39,778 nt of DNA, from NCBI RefSeq assembly GCF_036567765.1, contig NZ_DATCTU010000048.1, positions 1 through 39,778 on the forward strand, read 5' to 3'. Positions 7,583 through 15,593 of this stretch are shown piece after piece. The position numbers and the translations under genes are program-made. Under the pieces are notes generated by a model. That model had not been told where the DNA came from and made no database searches. It worked only from the letters and a program-made list of their open reading frames with translations. The DNA comes from Pseudobacteroides sp. Its GTDB lineage: Bacteria > Bacillota > Clostridia > Acetivibrionales > DSM-2933. Each line of letters begins with the position of its first letter. Position 1 is the first letter of the stretch.

Positions 7583-9229
7583 TTATTTACTCATGATTTT
7601 ATTATATAAGTCCCTGACAAATTCCTCAGCAAAATAAAATCGTGACATTCCATCAAGTATTTCTTCAAATTCTTCGGAAGTGTACCATTTCCCATTAACA
7701 CAAACACAAAATTGGTCGCTGGTGTTGCTGATTGTACTGAGGGGATTGCTGTTTAAAAGCACAAGGTCTGCACGTTTTCCCTTTTTTATGGTGCCTGAGT
7801 TTTCCAGATCTCCTAGAAATTCAGCTGAATCCCTGGTAGATGCCTTTAAGGCTCCATAAGGAGTTAGGCCAGCTAATACCAGCTCTTTTAATTCCTGATG
7901 CAGCGAGTAACCGGGAGCTAAAAGGGTGATGCTTGAGTCAGTACCTGTAATTACACGTACCCCTGCCTTGTGTAACGAATATAACTGATTTCTTCCATTC
8001 TGGCTTCTTGCGGTATCGCCCAGATCATAGCCGTATAGTTTAAAATCGTTTTCCCAATCTTGCATTGATGAAGGTGGGATATATTTCATGTAATCCTGTT
8101 TAAGAAGCTTTTCAACTTCTTCTTTGGAGTTACGCTGTGCAAATGCTACTATTGTCGGGCAGTACCATATGCCTGCTTCCTTGAGGATATACGGATCTGT
8201 AAGGCTATTCCAAACACAATGCTCTATTGAGTAAAGCTTATTTAAGGCAAGTGAGTAAATGTCTGCCGAACCAGGCACATGGCCGACCAATTTAATACCG
8301 TATTTCTTTGAAGCATCTCCAAGGGCATTAAATACCTCTCTAGACAATCCGTCATAAACCTTGATATAGTCGAAGCCTGCATCTTTCTGCTGCTTCACAA
8401 GATTGTCCACGTCTTCAGGGGTGGTTAATTTTAAGTATGTTTGCCCGTTAGCACCATCAACAATGGGTCCTGAGGTATAAATCCTGGGGCCGGGGAATCT
8501 GTCATCTTCAATATACTGCCTCATTCTAAGATGCCACTCCCTGCCGTTCATATTCCGCACTGTTGTCACTCCTCGGGAAATAAACAAGGTAATATCTTCT
8601 TTTCGTAAAAGATGTGTATGTAAATCCATCAGACCAGGTATGAGAAACTTGTTTTGTCCATCAATAGTTTTAATATCTTGGGACATATTTATTTTTTCTG
8701 CCGGTCCCATATCGTAGATTTTGCCTTCCTTTACAACAACTGTTTGATTATTTAATACATTTTTATTTTCCATGGTAATTACATTTACGTTTACAAAGGC
8801 AAAGCTATCGGGCTTATTAATGATAAGAGGAAACATGATTTTACAATACGAAATATTTATAAAGAGAAGCAGCAATGCTGCTAGGACGGATAATCCCCTG
8901 AATGCCTGACCTAGAGCAGATTTTGGAACGTAAAAGGGAATTCTTCTTGCCTTGTAAATTTTGATGGTGAGGATAAAAAGAAATAGGATGGGTATGGCAA
9001 ATCGCATTGTATAAACCCATTGTACTTCTTTTGATTGTATGTGCAGGAATAAATCCCAGTAGCCGTTTATAAGAACATAAACAATAAAAAGCAATGTAAG
9101 TACGGATTTTGTACAAAGATCAAACACACTTTTGTTTTTTCTGAAAGCAATAAGACTAATTAGAATCAAGGGAATAGCAATATGTGATAATAAAATATAA
9201 ATTAACATGGGATAATAAGCTTCAAGCAT
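7583..9229 (-). CDS. Membrane-anchored amidohydrolase
   Basis: A 548-residue protein with two parts. Residues 1-136 hold about four hydrophobic segments (near 7-27, 41-60, 78-92 and 112-136). Residues 143-540 are a metal-dependent amidohydrolase of the imidazolonepropionase/prolidase-like kind: LMDLHTH (H204, H206), DYIKVY (K290), VGHVPG (H317), SIEHC (H337) and ITGTDSS (D431). These complete the usual metal and catalytic set, so it should be active on an amide, peptide or cyclic amide of unknown identity. The catalytic domain follows the fourth helix. GGAG sits 8 nt before the ATG at 9229. A paralogue without the membrane part lies at 33073-34389. It is transcribed convergently to the Thg1 operon. 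Confidence 0.85.
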   Translation of the reverse strand: MLEAYYPMLIYILLSHIAIPLILISLIAFRKNKSVFDLCTKSVLTLLFIVYVLINGYWDLFLHIQSKEVQWVYTMRFAIPILFLFILTIKIYKARRIPFYVPKSALGQAFRGLSVLAALLLLFINISYCKIMFPLIINKPDSFAFVNVNVITMENKNVLNNQTVVVKEGKIYDMGPAEKINMSQDIKTIDGQNKFLIPGLMDLHTHLLRKEDITLFISRGVTTVRNMNGREWHLRMRQYIEDDRFPGPRIYTSGPIVDGANGQTYLKLTTPEDVDNLVKQQKDAGFDYIKVYDGLSREVFNALGDASKKYGIKLVGHVPGSADIYSLALNKLYSIEHCVWNSLTDPYILKEAGIWYCPTIVAFAQRNSKEEVEKLLKQDYMKYIPPSSMQDWENDFKLYGYDLGDTARSQNGRNQLYSLHKAGVRVITGTDSSITLLAPGYSLHQELKELVLAGLTPYGALKASTRDSAEFLGDLENSGTIKKGKRADLVLLNSNPLSTISNTSDQFCVCVNGKWYTSEEFEEILDGMSRFYFAEEFVRDLYNKIMSK

Positions 9230-9277
9230 GGCTTTTGCTCCTTTTGATGCTAATCGTAAAACATGTGTTACATTATT

Positions 9278-9306
9278 AGTATACTATGTTGTTACTTTGG
9301 ATTCAA
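9278..9306 (-). promoter_or_regulatory. Sigma-A promoter of the membrane amidohydrolase gene
   Basis: On the minus strand TTGAAT (9301-9306) and TATACT (9278-9283) are separated by exactly 17 nt, close to consensus in both boxes. The promoter lies about 50 nt upstream of the amidohydrolase ATG and is divergent from the plus-strand promoter at 9352-9381. Confidence 0.65.
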
Positions 9307-9351
9307 TACATATATAAATTGAAACCAAAGAATATTTATGAAAAATATTCC

Positions 9352-9381
9352 TTGACGGGACGGTTTAACCTGTAATATAAT
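9352..9381 (+). promoter_or_regulatory. Sigma-A promoter of a 36-codon ORF
   Basis: TTGACG (9352-9357) and TATAAT (9376-9381) are separated by 18 nt, with a TG at 9371-9372. This is among the strongest promoter matches in the window. It reads into the small ORF at 9435 and could continue to the RNA ligase and tatD genes. Confidence 0.65.
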
Positions 9382-9434
9382 ATAAACGTTATGCCTATAA
9401 AAATGTTGTTATAAATGGGAAAGGAGGATTATTG

Positions 9435-9545
9435 ATGTACAACTTCAAATTATGTGAAAAAACTAATAATAAAAATTCGATACATTGGTTTAATCCTCGC
9501 TTTTATAAGGTTAAGGATAGTAATGTCCCCAATAGAATCAAATAA
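9435..9545 (+). CDS. Small ORF, 36 residues, unknown
   Basis: I do not recognise this peptide. It starts MYNFKLCEKT and ends SNVPNRIK. It is basic and polar, with one cysteine and one tryptophan, and has no membrane segment. Its support is positional: a near-consensus promoter (9352-9381), then a perfect AAGGAGG (9421-9427) 7 nt before the ATG. A 47-nt stem-loop region follows at 9575-9621. Those signals are better than for most genes here, so a translated small protein or leader peptide is likely. It could be a regulatory leader for the downstream RNA ligase and tatD genes, or an independent small protein. Confidence 0.5.
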   Translation: MYNFKLCEKTNNKNSIHWFNPRFYKVKDSNVPNRIK

Positions 9546-9574
9546 TGGGGTGCATTATATTTAAAATATTATTT

Positions 9575-9621
9575 ATAAAGAGAGCGGTTAATTCCAATTA
9601 CAGGTTTTAGCGGCTCTTTAT
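9575..9621 (+). other. Stem-loop region after the 36-codon ORF
   Basis: ATAAAGAG (9575-9582) pairs perfectly with CTCTTTAT (9614-9621) across a 31-nt loop that holds a small internal hairpin (TAAT-TCCA-ATTA). The AGCGG repeat occurs at both loop edges. A short T-rich stretch follows, then CCTTG...CAAGG (about 9627-9650) with GGTTTTGTT behind it. It may be a terminator or attenuator between the small ORF and the RNA ligase gene. I do not recognise a known riboswitch. Confidence 0.4.
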
Positions 9622-9698
9622 TTATGCCTTGAGGTTGCAAAATCGCAAGGGGTTTTGTTCATATTGGAAGGTTACATGTTAGTCAGGAGTGATAATTT

Positions 9699-10286
9699 AT
9701 GATGGATAAAATATTAAAATATCCTAGAACGCCTCATATTGAAGGCTCAAGATGCCAGCCCGGTGATGAGGATTTAGATAGTGTACCTTTTGCAAAGGTT
9801 GCAAAAAGGTTTATAGTTGTTGAGGAAAAGGTAGATGGGGCGAACAGCGGCATAAGCTTTACTTCGGAAGGAGAGCTGCTGCTGCAAAGCAGGGGACATT
9901 ACCTGACCGGAGGCGGAAGGGAAAAACATTTTAGTCTGTTTAAAACATGGGCAAATGCACACTCAGCAAAGTTATGGGATATCTTGGGAGACAGATATAT
10001 ACTATATGGAGAATGGCTTTATGCAAAGCATACTGTTTTTTATGACTTGCTTCCTCACTATTTTATGGAGTTTGATATCTATGATAAGAGAACTCAAAGG
10101 TTTTTAAGTACAGAGAGCCGGAGATTGATTCTAAAGGATTATGATTTTATAACATCTGTTTTAGTGCTCTTTGAAGGAAAAATGAATTTACATAAGGAGC
10201 TTATCTCATTGGTTGGCAGAATGATTGCAAAGCTTGAGGTGCCTGATGTAACAGAAGCACATGAGGTCCAATGGATTGTGAAATAG
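9699..10286 (+). CDS. RNA ligase family protein, apparently C-terminally truncated
   Basis: A 195-residue protein of the ATP-dependent RNA ligase (covalent nucleotidyltransferase) type. Motif I is EEKVDGANSG, with K44 the expected AMP-accepting lysine. LLQSRGHYL resembles motif Ia. ILYGEWLYAKH (E105) and YFMEFDIYD correspond to motifs III and IIIa. I see no motif IV (EG...K) and no motif V (K.KYK-like): after LVGR the protein runs about 21 more residues and stops. From memory, related proteins continue with such motifs. It may be a deletion product or in-frame fusion to another gene's tail, and ligation activity is doubtful. AGGAG precedes the ATG. It belongs functionally with the kinase and Thg1-like genes upstream but is separated from them by the amidohydrolase. 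Confidence 0.75.
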   Translation: MMDKILKYPRTPHIEGSRCQPGDEDLDSVPFAKVAKRFIVVEEKVDGANSGISFTSEGELLLQSRGHYLTGGGREKHFSLFKTWANAHSAKLWDILGDRYILYGEWLYAKHTVFYDLLPHYFMEFDIYDKRTQRFLSTESRRLILKDYDFITSVLVLFEGKMNLHKELISLVGRMIAKLEVPDVTEAHEVQWIVK

Positions 10287-10333
10287 AAAATAAACAGATA
10301 TTGATAAGTAGACGCTATTAAGGAGGAGTTTTT

Positions 10334-11098
10334 ATGCTGTTTGATACACATGCACATTTTAATGATAAAAGGTTTAAGGACGACAGGGATGAGGCTATTA
10401 AAAAAGCCCATGAAAGCGGAGTTTCATATATAATGAATGTTTCATATAATATTCCGTCTCTGGAGCAATCGGTTTCATTAGCTAAAAGATATAGCTATAT
10501 ATATGCTGCGGTGGGAATTCATCCTCACTATTCAAAGGAGATGAATGATGAAATATTGGATAAAGTCAGGAGTCTTGCTCAAAATAAAAAGGTTGTGGCT
10601 ATAGGTGAAATAGGTCTTGATTATTACAGGGATTTGTCACCTAGAGAAATTCAGAAAAAGTGGTTTGTAAAGCAGATTGAGCTGGCGAAAGAAATAAATC
10701 TTCCCATAATCGTTCATATAAGGAATGCAAATGAGGATGCGTTAAAGGTCATAAAGGATGAAAATGCCCGGGATGTTGGAGGAATCATACACAGCTTTTC
10801 AGGTGATGTAAACATGGCAAGGGAAGCGATGGATAATAACTTCTATATTTCGGTGGGAGGCCCTGTAACATACAGGAATGCAGGAAATCTTGTTGAGGTT
10901 GTGAAGTATGTACCGGAGGATAGACTATTAATAGAAACGGACTGTCCATACCTGACACCGGAGCCTTTCAGGGGCAGCAGGAATGACTCAAGCCTTGTGA
11001 GATTGGTGGCAGAAAAAATAGCAGATATTAAAGGTAAAACATTTGATGAGATTGCAGAGGTTACTACAAATAATGCGAAAAGACTGTTTAAATTATAA
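10334..11098 (+). CDS. tatD: TatD family metal-dependent hydrolase (DNase)
   Basis: A 254-residue TatD protein of the usual length. The metal and catalytic residues are present: FDTHAH (H6, H8), GEIGLDYY (E92), IVHIRNA (H128), IIHSFSG (H153) and ETDCPYLTPEP (D203). TatD enzymes are Mg-dependent 3'-5' exonucleases on DNA or RNA, with roles in DNA repair and removal of damaged ends. The ATG follows AAGGAGG (10320-10326). It lies 47 nt after the RNA ligase gene and is probably co-transcribed with it, in keeping with a nucleic-acid repair theme. No strong terminator follows; a weak AAAGAT/ATCTTT hairpin is at 11108-11133. Confidence 0.92.
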   Translation: MLFDTHAHFNDKRFKDDRDEAIKKAHESGVSYIMNVSYNIPSLEQSVSLAKRYSYIYAAVGIHPHYSKEMNDEILDKVRSLAQNKKVVAIGEIGLDYYRDLSPREIQKKWFVKQIELAKEINLPIIVHIRNANEDALKVIKDENARDVGGIIHSFSGDVNMAREAMDNNFYISVGGPVTYRNAGNLVEVVKYVPEDRLLIETDCPYLTPEPFRGSRNDSSLVRLVAEKIADIKGKTFDEIAEVTTNNAKRLFKL

Positions 11099-11191
11099 TG
11101 CCAAAGTAAAGATTGAAGAAAAATCATATCTTTGGTAAAATTTATTTATGTTTAAAGCAAGTCGAATGATTTTTCCATTTACGCACTTTAA

Positions 11192-11220
11192 TTTATTAAT
11201 ACTGATAATATAGGTATAAT
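11192..11220 (+). promoter_or_regulatory. Possible promoter of the hscC operon
   Basis: A perfect TATAAT (11215-11220) lies 38 nt before the Hsp70 start. The matching -35 (TTTATT, 11192-11197, 17 nt away) is weak. No CIRCE-like inverted repeat was seen, so HrcA control is not indicated. Confidence 0.35.
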
Positions 11221-11258
11221 AGTATCGTTCGAAATAATGATATTTTACGGAGGGATTT

Positions 11259-12959
11259 ATGGCAATAATCGGAATTGATTTGGGAACAACCAATAGCTTG
11301 GTTTCATATTGGACAGAGGATGGTGCGGTTATAATCCCAAACTCATTAGGTCAGAATCTTACCCCTTCTGTAGTTAGTATAGATGATAACGGGGATGTAC
11401 TAGTTGGTCAGATTGCAAAGGAAAGGCAGGTTTCACACCCTGAACTCAGTGCATCGGTGTTTAAGAGAAACATGGGCACAAAGAAAAAATATACTTTTGG
11501 CACAAAGGAGTTTATACCTGAAGAGCTTTCTGCCATTTTGCTAAAGGCGTTAAAGGAAGATGCGGAGCATTTCCTTAAAACCAAGGTTACAGAGGCTGTT
11601 ATAAGCGTGCCTGCATACTTTAGCGATGCACAGAGAAAGGCTACCAAGAGGGCTGGGGAGTTGGCAGGTCTAAGGGTTGACAGACTTATTACAGAGCCTA
11701 CTGCCGCTGCAATAGCGTATGGGCTTCATCTCAGGGATATTGAGAATAAGTTCCTTGTATTTGACTTGGGTGGCGGGACCTTTGATGTTTCTATACTGGA
11801 ATTATTCGATAATATTATGGAGGTCCGTGCGGTCGCTGGAGACAACTATTTGGGTGGTGAGGACTTTACAGAAATACTGGTCAATATGTTCTTAAAGCAT
11901 CATTCACTAACTGCAGCCCAAATAGGCGATAAGAATTATGCTATGCTTAAAAAGCAGGCAGAGGTAGCTAAAAGAGAATTCAGCGAAAAAAAGGTGGCTA
12001 CTGTTTCCAGCATTGTTAATGAAGAAAACCTTAAGCTGGAAGTATCCCTTGATGAGTATGAAGCTGCTACAAAGCATCTTTTTCAGAGGCTTCGCGAGCC
12101 TGTTGAACGGGCTTTAAGCGATGCATCATTAAAGATAAGCGATATTGACTGCATACTTCTAGTGGGTGGTGCAACCAAGCTTCCACTTATAAGATCATTT
12201 GTAAGCAGGTTGTTTGGTAAGCTTGCTTATGCAAATATCAATCCTGATGAGGTTGTGGCATTAGGAGCAGGAGTTCAGGCAGCTCTTAAGGGAAAGGATG
12301 CCTCAATAAAGGAGGTAATCCTGACTGATGTGTGTCCATATACATTGGGGACAAGTGTGACAGTAAGAAAGTCCCAGGGCTTTCATGAGCCGGGGCATTT
12401 TTTGCCAATAATTGAGCGTAATACCACCATTCCTGTGAGTAAGGTGGAAAGGCTTTATACCATATATGACAACCAAAAAATAATAAACGTGGATATTCTT
12501 CAGGGAGAGTCGAGGCTTTCAAAGGACAACATATTCCTCGGAGAGCTTAATGTTCCGGTTCCGCCTAAATCTGCAGGAGAAGAGGCAATAGACGTAAGGT
12601 TCACCTATGATATTAACGGTATATTGGAGGTTGAGGTTATGGTAGTGTCAACCGGGCTCAAAAAGAACATGATTATAGAGAAAGAACCTGGGCATATGTC
12701 TTCTGAAGAGATAGCTGAAAGCATAAAGAGTATATCACATCTCAAAATTCATCCAAGGGAAAATCATGAGAATAAGCTTGTAATCGCCCGTGGGGAAAGG
12801 CTTTATGAGGAAAAGATAGGAAGGGAAAGACAGGAAATTGCACACCTGTTAATGGAGTTTGAAGAAATTTTGGATAAGCAGGATATCAAGAAGGTGGAAG
12901 AGTGCAGGAAAAAGCTTGCTGATATATTTGATTCCATAGATACTAAAGGAGGCTTTTAA
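11259..12959 (+). CDS. hscC: HscC-type Hsp70 chaperone
   Basis: A 566-residue Hsp70. ATPase motifs are GIDLGTTNS (5-13), the catalytic lysine in SVFKRNMGT (K69), ITEPTAAAIAYG (144-155), FDLGGGTFDVSIL (168-180) and ILLVGGATKLP. At 566 residues it is shorter than DnaK (about 610-640) and close to E. coli HscC. It has a beta substrate domain and a reduced helical lid. The ATG follows CGGAGGG. The next gene starts 2 nt after the stop and has a J-like N-terminus, the usual arrangement for HscC with its dedicated partner. It probably assists folding of a limited set of clients rather than acting as the housekeeping DnaK. Confidence 0.88.
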   Translation: MAIIGIDLGTTNSLVSYWTEDGAVIIPNSLGQNLTPSVVSIDDNGDVLVGQIAKERQVSHPELSASVFKRNMGTKKKYTFGTKEFIPEELSAILLKALKEDAEHFLKTKVTEAVISVPAYFSDAQRKATKRAGELAGLRVDRLITEPTAAAIAYGLHLRDIENKFLVFDLGGGTFDVSILELFDNIMEVRAVAGDNYLGGEDFTEILVNMFLKHHSLTAAQIGDKNYAMLKKQAEVAKREFSEKKVATVSSIVNEENLKLEVSLDEYEAATKHLFQRLREPVERALSDASLKISDIDCILLVGGATKLPLIRSFVSRLFGKLAYANINPDEVVALGAGVQAALKGKDASIKEVILTDVCPYTLGTSVTVRKSQGFHEPGHFLPIIERNTTIPVSKVERLYTIYDNQKIINVDILQGESRLSKDNIFLGELNVPVPPKSAGEEAIDVRFTYDINGILEVEVMVVSTGLKKNMIIEKEPGHMSSEEIAESIKSISHLKIHPRENHENKLVIARGERLYEEKIGRERQEIAHLLMEFEEILDKQDIKKVEECRKKLADIFDSIDTKGGF

Positions 12960-12961
12960 TT

Positions 12962-15508
12962 ATGGATTGCTTCAAGGTATTAGAAATCAACCCTACAAAT
13001 GATGTTAAGGTTATAAAAAGGGCTTATTCTACAAAGCTTAAGGTTTGTTCACCTGAAACCGACCCTGAAGGCTTTAAGGTACTTAGAGCGGCTTATGAGG
13101 AAGCACTGCAGAAAGCAAGTGAGGATGCGACAGCGTCAGACAAGGCATTGACTCCGGTAGATGAGTTTATGAAAAGGTTTAAAGAAAACTACAACAATTT
13201 TGAGAAAAGGATTGACACTTCTACCTGGAAAGGGCTTTTAGAGAGCGATATTTGCTACAATATCGATACCGGCAAGGAAATTGGCGAAAGAATTCTTGCT
13301 TTTCTAATGGATAACTACAGCCTGCCTCATGGGGTTTGGACAACATTTAACAGCTATTTCTCATGGGTTGCCAAGAAAGAAAAACTATATTTGCAATTTC
13401 CGAAGAACTTTATTGATTTTGTGATATATAAGGTAACCAACAAGGACTATTTTAGGTATCACAAGCTGTTGGGATGTCCTGGCGGTAAGCAGGAAACCTT
13501 TATAAACGAATACAACAAAGGTTGTCATTCAATTGAGGATTATGATTTGTATTCAACTATGAAGTCTATTGAAGCAGCAAATGAAATATGCCCTGAGCAC
13601 CCGGATTTAGTAATATTAAAATCCAGATATATGGCTACCAACGGAAGACTTGAAGAGGCAAAGGCCATGCTGGATGACCTTATAAATAAGGAGCCGGGTG
13701 ATCTGTATGCACATTATTATAGGGGCAATCTCCACTTCAGACTTGGAGACTTCAATACGGCATATGAGGATTATAAAAAGGCAATCGAAATAAAGCCTGA
13801 TTTTATTGATGTGCTATTCTCCATAGGCAAGTGCTGCATCAGCCTCGGCAAATATGAAGAGGCAGTAGAGCGTCTTGAAAAGCTTAGGGACATGCTTCAA
13901 TACAATAGGGATGTGAGGGTTCTAATTGGTTGTGCATACCAGTTCCAGGTAGAGCAATTGGAAGCTGTATCAAAAGAAAATCCTGATGATATGGGAATAA
14001 AGTTAAAGCTTGCGGAAGCATATTTGGCTTCAAACAAGATAGAGGAGAGCTATGGCATGCTAAGCCAGCTTGAGCAGAACGGCAACATGAATAATGAAAG
14101 CTATCTGCTTTACTGCAAGGTTCTCCTGGCTATGGAGAAAAAGGAACTGGCATATACTACTGTAAACAGGGCATTGGAGATTTATCCCGGTGATTATGAT
14201 CTTACAGTTTATAAGGCGTGTATAATAGATGAGTTCGGAAGGTATGAAGAATCTATACTGTTTTATGACAAGGCAATTGAAATGAAGGGCGATGATGCCC
14301 TTACTTACAATAATAGAGCTTTTGCATTAAACAAGCTGGAGCGGTTTAAAGAGGCTCTCGAAAGTGCCGAAAATTCAATAAGATTGGACTCTAAAATGGC
14401 ACATGCTTATAAAAATAAGGCAGAAGCCCTATTGGGGCTAGAGCTATATGAAGAATGTATAGAGGCCTGTGAAGAAGCCCTTAATATTTACCTTTATCTG
14501 GTTGATATTTATGTTATCAAGATGAAGCTTCTTATTAGGGTTGGGCAGTATGAGGAGGCACTAAATATTTTCTCAAGAGCGGCTGAATATGGATTATCAG
14601 ACACAAGGCTATATATTGAGAAGGCAAATATTATGAGGACATATGAAAAATATGACGATGCCATAGGGCTTTGTGATCAAGCAATTGCATTGGATGAAGA
14701 TTGCACTGATGCATATTACTACAAAGGGGTTTGCTTCTTTAATAAAGACAACTATCAGGATGCATTAGACTGTTTGAATAAAGTTATTGAGATGGATAAA
14801 AAGTATGAAGTGGCTTACTATTATAGGGCATTAAGCCTGCTCAATATGAATGAACAGGATCAGGCACTGAGTGAAATAGACAAGGCTATTGCACTTAAGC
14901 ATAGAATTACAGATCGCTTTCATAAATTGAAGGGGGATGTCTACTCCAATCGTAACGATTATGTTTCGGCAGTTCAGGAATACAAGAAAGCCATAAATAT
15001 TAATCCCTCATATGCTCCGTATTATTACGTAACAGGATCGGCTCTCAATAACGCAAAGGTTTATCAGGAGTCTTTGGTATATCTCAATAAGGCTATTGAA
15101 TTGGACCCATCAATGATAGATGCTTATATTGACAAGAGCCACACCCTCTACTGTATTGGGGATTACAAGCAATGTGTCGTTCAGTGCAACCTGGCATTGG
15201 AGATAAATAGCGGTTATCTTCTGGCATACCAGAATAAGGCATGGGCTTTGTATAAATTGGGACAGATAAATGAAGCGGAACAATCATGTAACAACGGTCT
15301 TAAGATAGATGGAAATTATGAGAACCTCTTGAACCTAAAGCTCTTGATCCTAAAGGATAAAGGTCTTTACAATGATGCACTTATAGTAACCGACAGACTT
15401 TTGGAGATAAGCCCAAATGATGAGAGTATAATCCACTTACGAGAGGAATTATTAAGGAAGATAGGGCCAAAGAAGGGTCTCTTAGATTCCTTGTTCGGGA
15501 AAAGATAA
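12962..15508 (+). CDS. J-like domain plus TPR-repeat protein (HscC partner)
   Basis: An 848-residue cytosolic protein. The first about 55 residues (DCFKVLEINPTNDVKVIKRA, then DPEGFKVLRAAYEEAL) follow the J-domain pattern, but the HPD tripeptide that stimulates Hsp70 is replaced by the SPETD stretch. From about residue 200 on there are many tetratricopeptide repeats, for example YAHYYRGNLHFRLGDFNTAY, ALTYNNRAFALNKLERFKEA and DAYYYKGVCFFNKDNYQDA. The family resembles the DjlB/DjlC-type partners of HscC, which also have atypical J domains. The 2-nt spacing to hscC supports co-translation. The TPR solenoid probably recruits clients. It ends before a strong bidirectional hairpin. Confidence 0.85.
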   Translation: MDCFKVLEINPTNDVKVIKRAYSTKLKVCSPETDPEGFKVLRAAYEEALQKASEDATASDKALTPVDEFMKRFKENYNNFEKRIDTSTWKGLLESDICYNIDTGKEIGERILAFLMDNYSLPHGVWTTFNSYFSWVAKKEKLYLQFPKNFIDFVIYKVTNKDYFRYHKLLGCPGGKQETFINEYNKGCHSIEDYDLYSTMKSIEAANEICPEHPDLVILKSRYMATNGRLEEAKAMLDDLINKEPGDLYAHYYRGNLHFRLGDFNTAYEDYKKAIEIKPDFIDVLFSIGKCCISLGKYEEAVERLEKLRDMLQYNRDVRVLIGCAYQFQVEQLEAVSKENPDDMGIKLKLAEAYLASNKIEESYGMLSQLEQNGNMNNESYLLYCKVLLAMEKKELAYTTVNRALEIYPGDYDLTVYKACIIDEFGRYEESILFYDKAIEMKGDDALTYNNRAFALNKLERFKEALESAENSIRLDSKMAHAYKNKAEALLGLELYEECIEACEEALNIYLYLVDIYVIKMKLLIRVGQYEEALNIFSRAAEYGLSDTRLYIEKANIMRTYEKYDDAIGLCDQAIALDEDCTDAYYYKGVCFFNKDNYQDALDCLNKVIEMDKKYEVAYYYRALSLLNMNEQDQALSEIDKAIALKHRITDRFHKLKGDVYSNRNDYVSAVQEYKKAININPSYAPYYYVTGSALNNAKVYQESLVYLNKAIELDPSMIDAYIDKSHTLYCIGDYKQCVVQCNLALEINSGYLLAYQNKAWALYKLGQINEAEQSCNNGLKIDGNYENLLNLKLLILKDKGLYNDALIVTDRLLEISPNDESIIHLREELLRKIGPKKGLLDSLFGKR

Positions 15509-15519
15509 ATGCAATTTTA

Positions 15520-15581
15520 GAAGTGATTTTACTGCTAATTAATAAGCTATTTAAACTTAATCTTAACAGTAAAATCACTTC
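15520..15581. terminator. Bidirectional terminator hairpin between convergent genes
   Basis: GAAGTGATTTTACTG (15520-15534) is perfectly complementary to CAGTAAAATCACTTC (15567-15581), a 15-bp stem with a 32-nt AT-rich loop. It sits between the convergent TPR gene and glucan synthase gene, within an 85-nt gap. The internal A/T runs of the stem can serve as U-tracts in either direction. Confidence 0.75.
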
Positions 15582-15593
15582 ATTATCTAGTTT

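Noticed and set aside
9627..9657. CCTTG...CAAGG hairpin with GGTTTTGTT as a second terminator
   Set aside because: Only 5 bp with a long loop; mentioned with the larger stem-loop but not called separately.
11108..11133. AAAGAT/ATCTTT hairpin after tatD as a terminator
   Set aside because: Six A-T-rich pairs and a 14-nt loop are too weak, and no T-tract directly follows.
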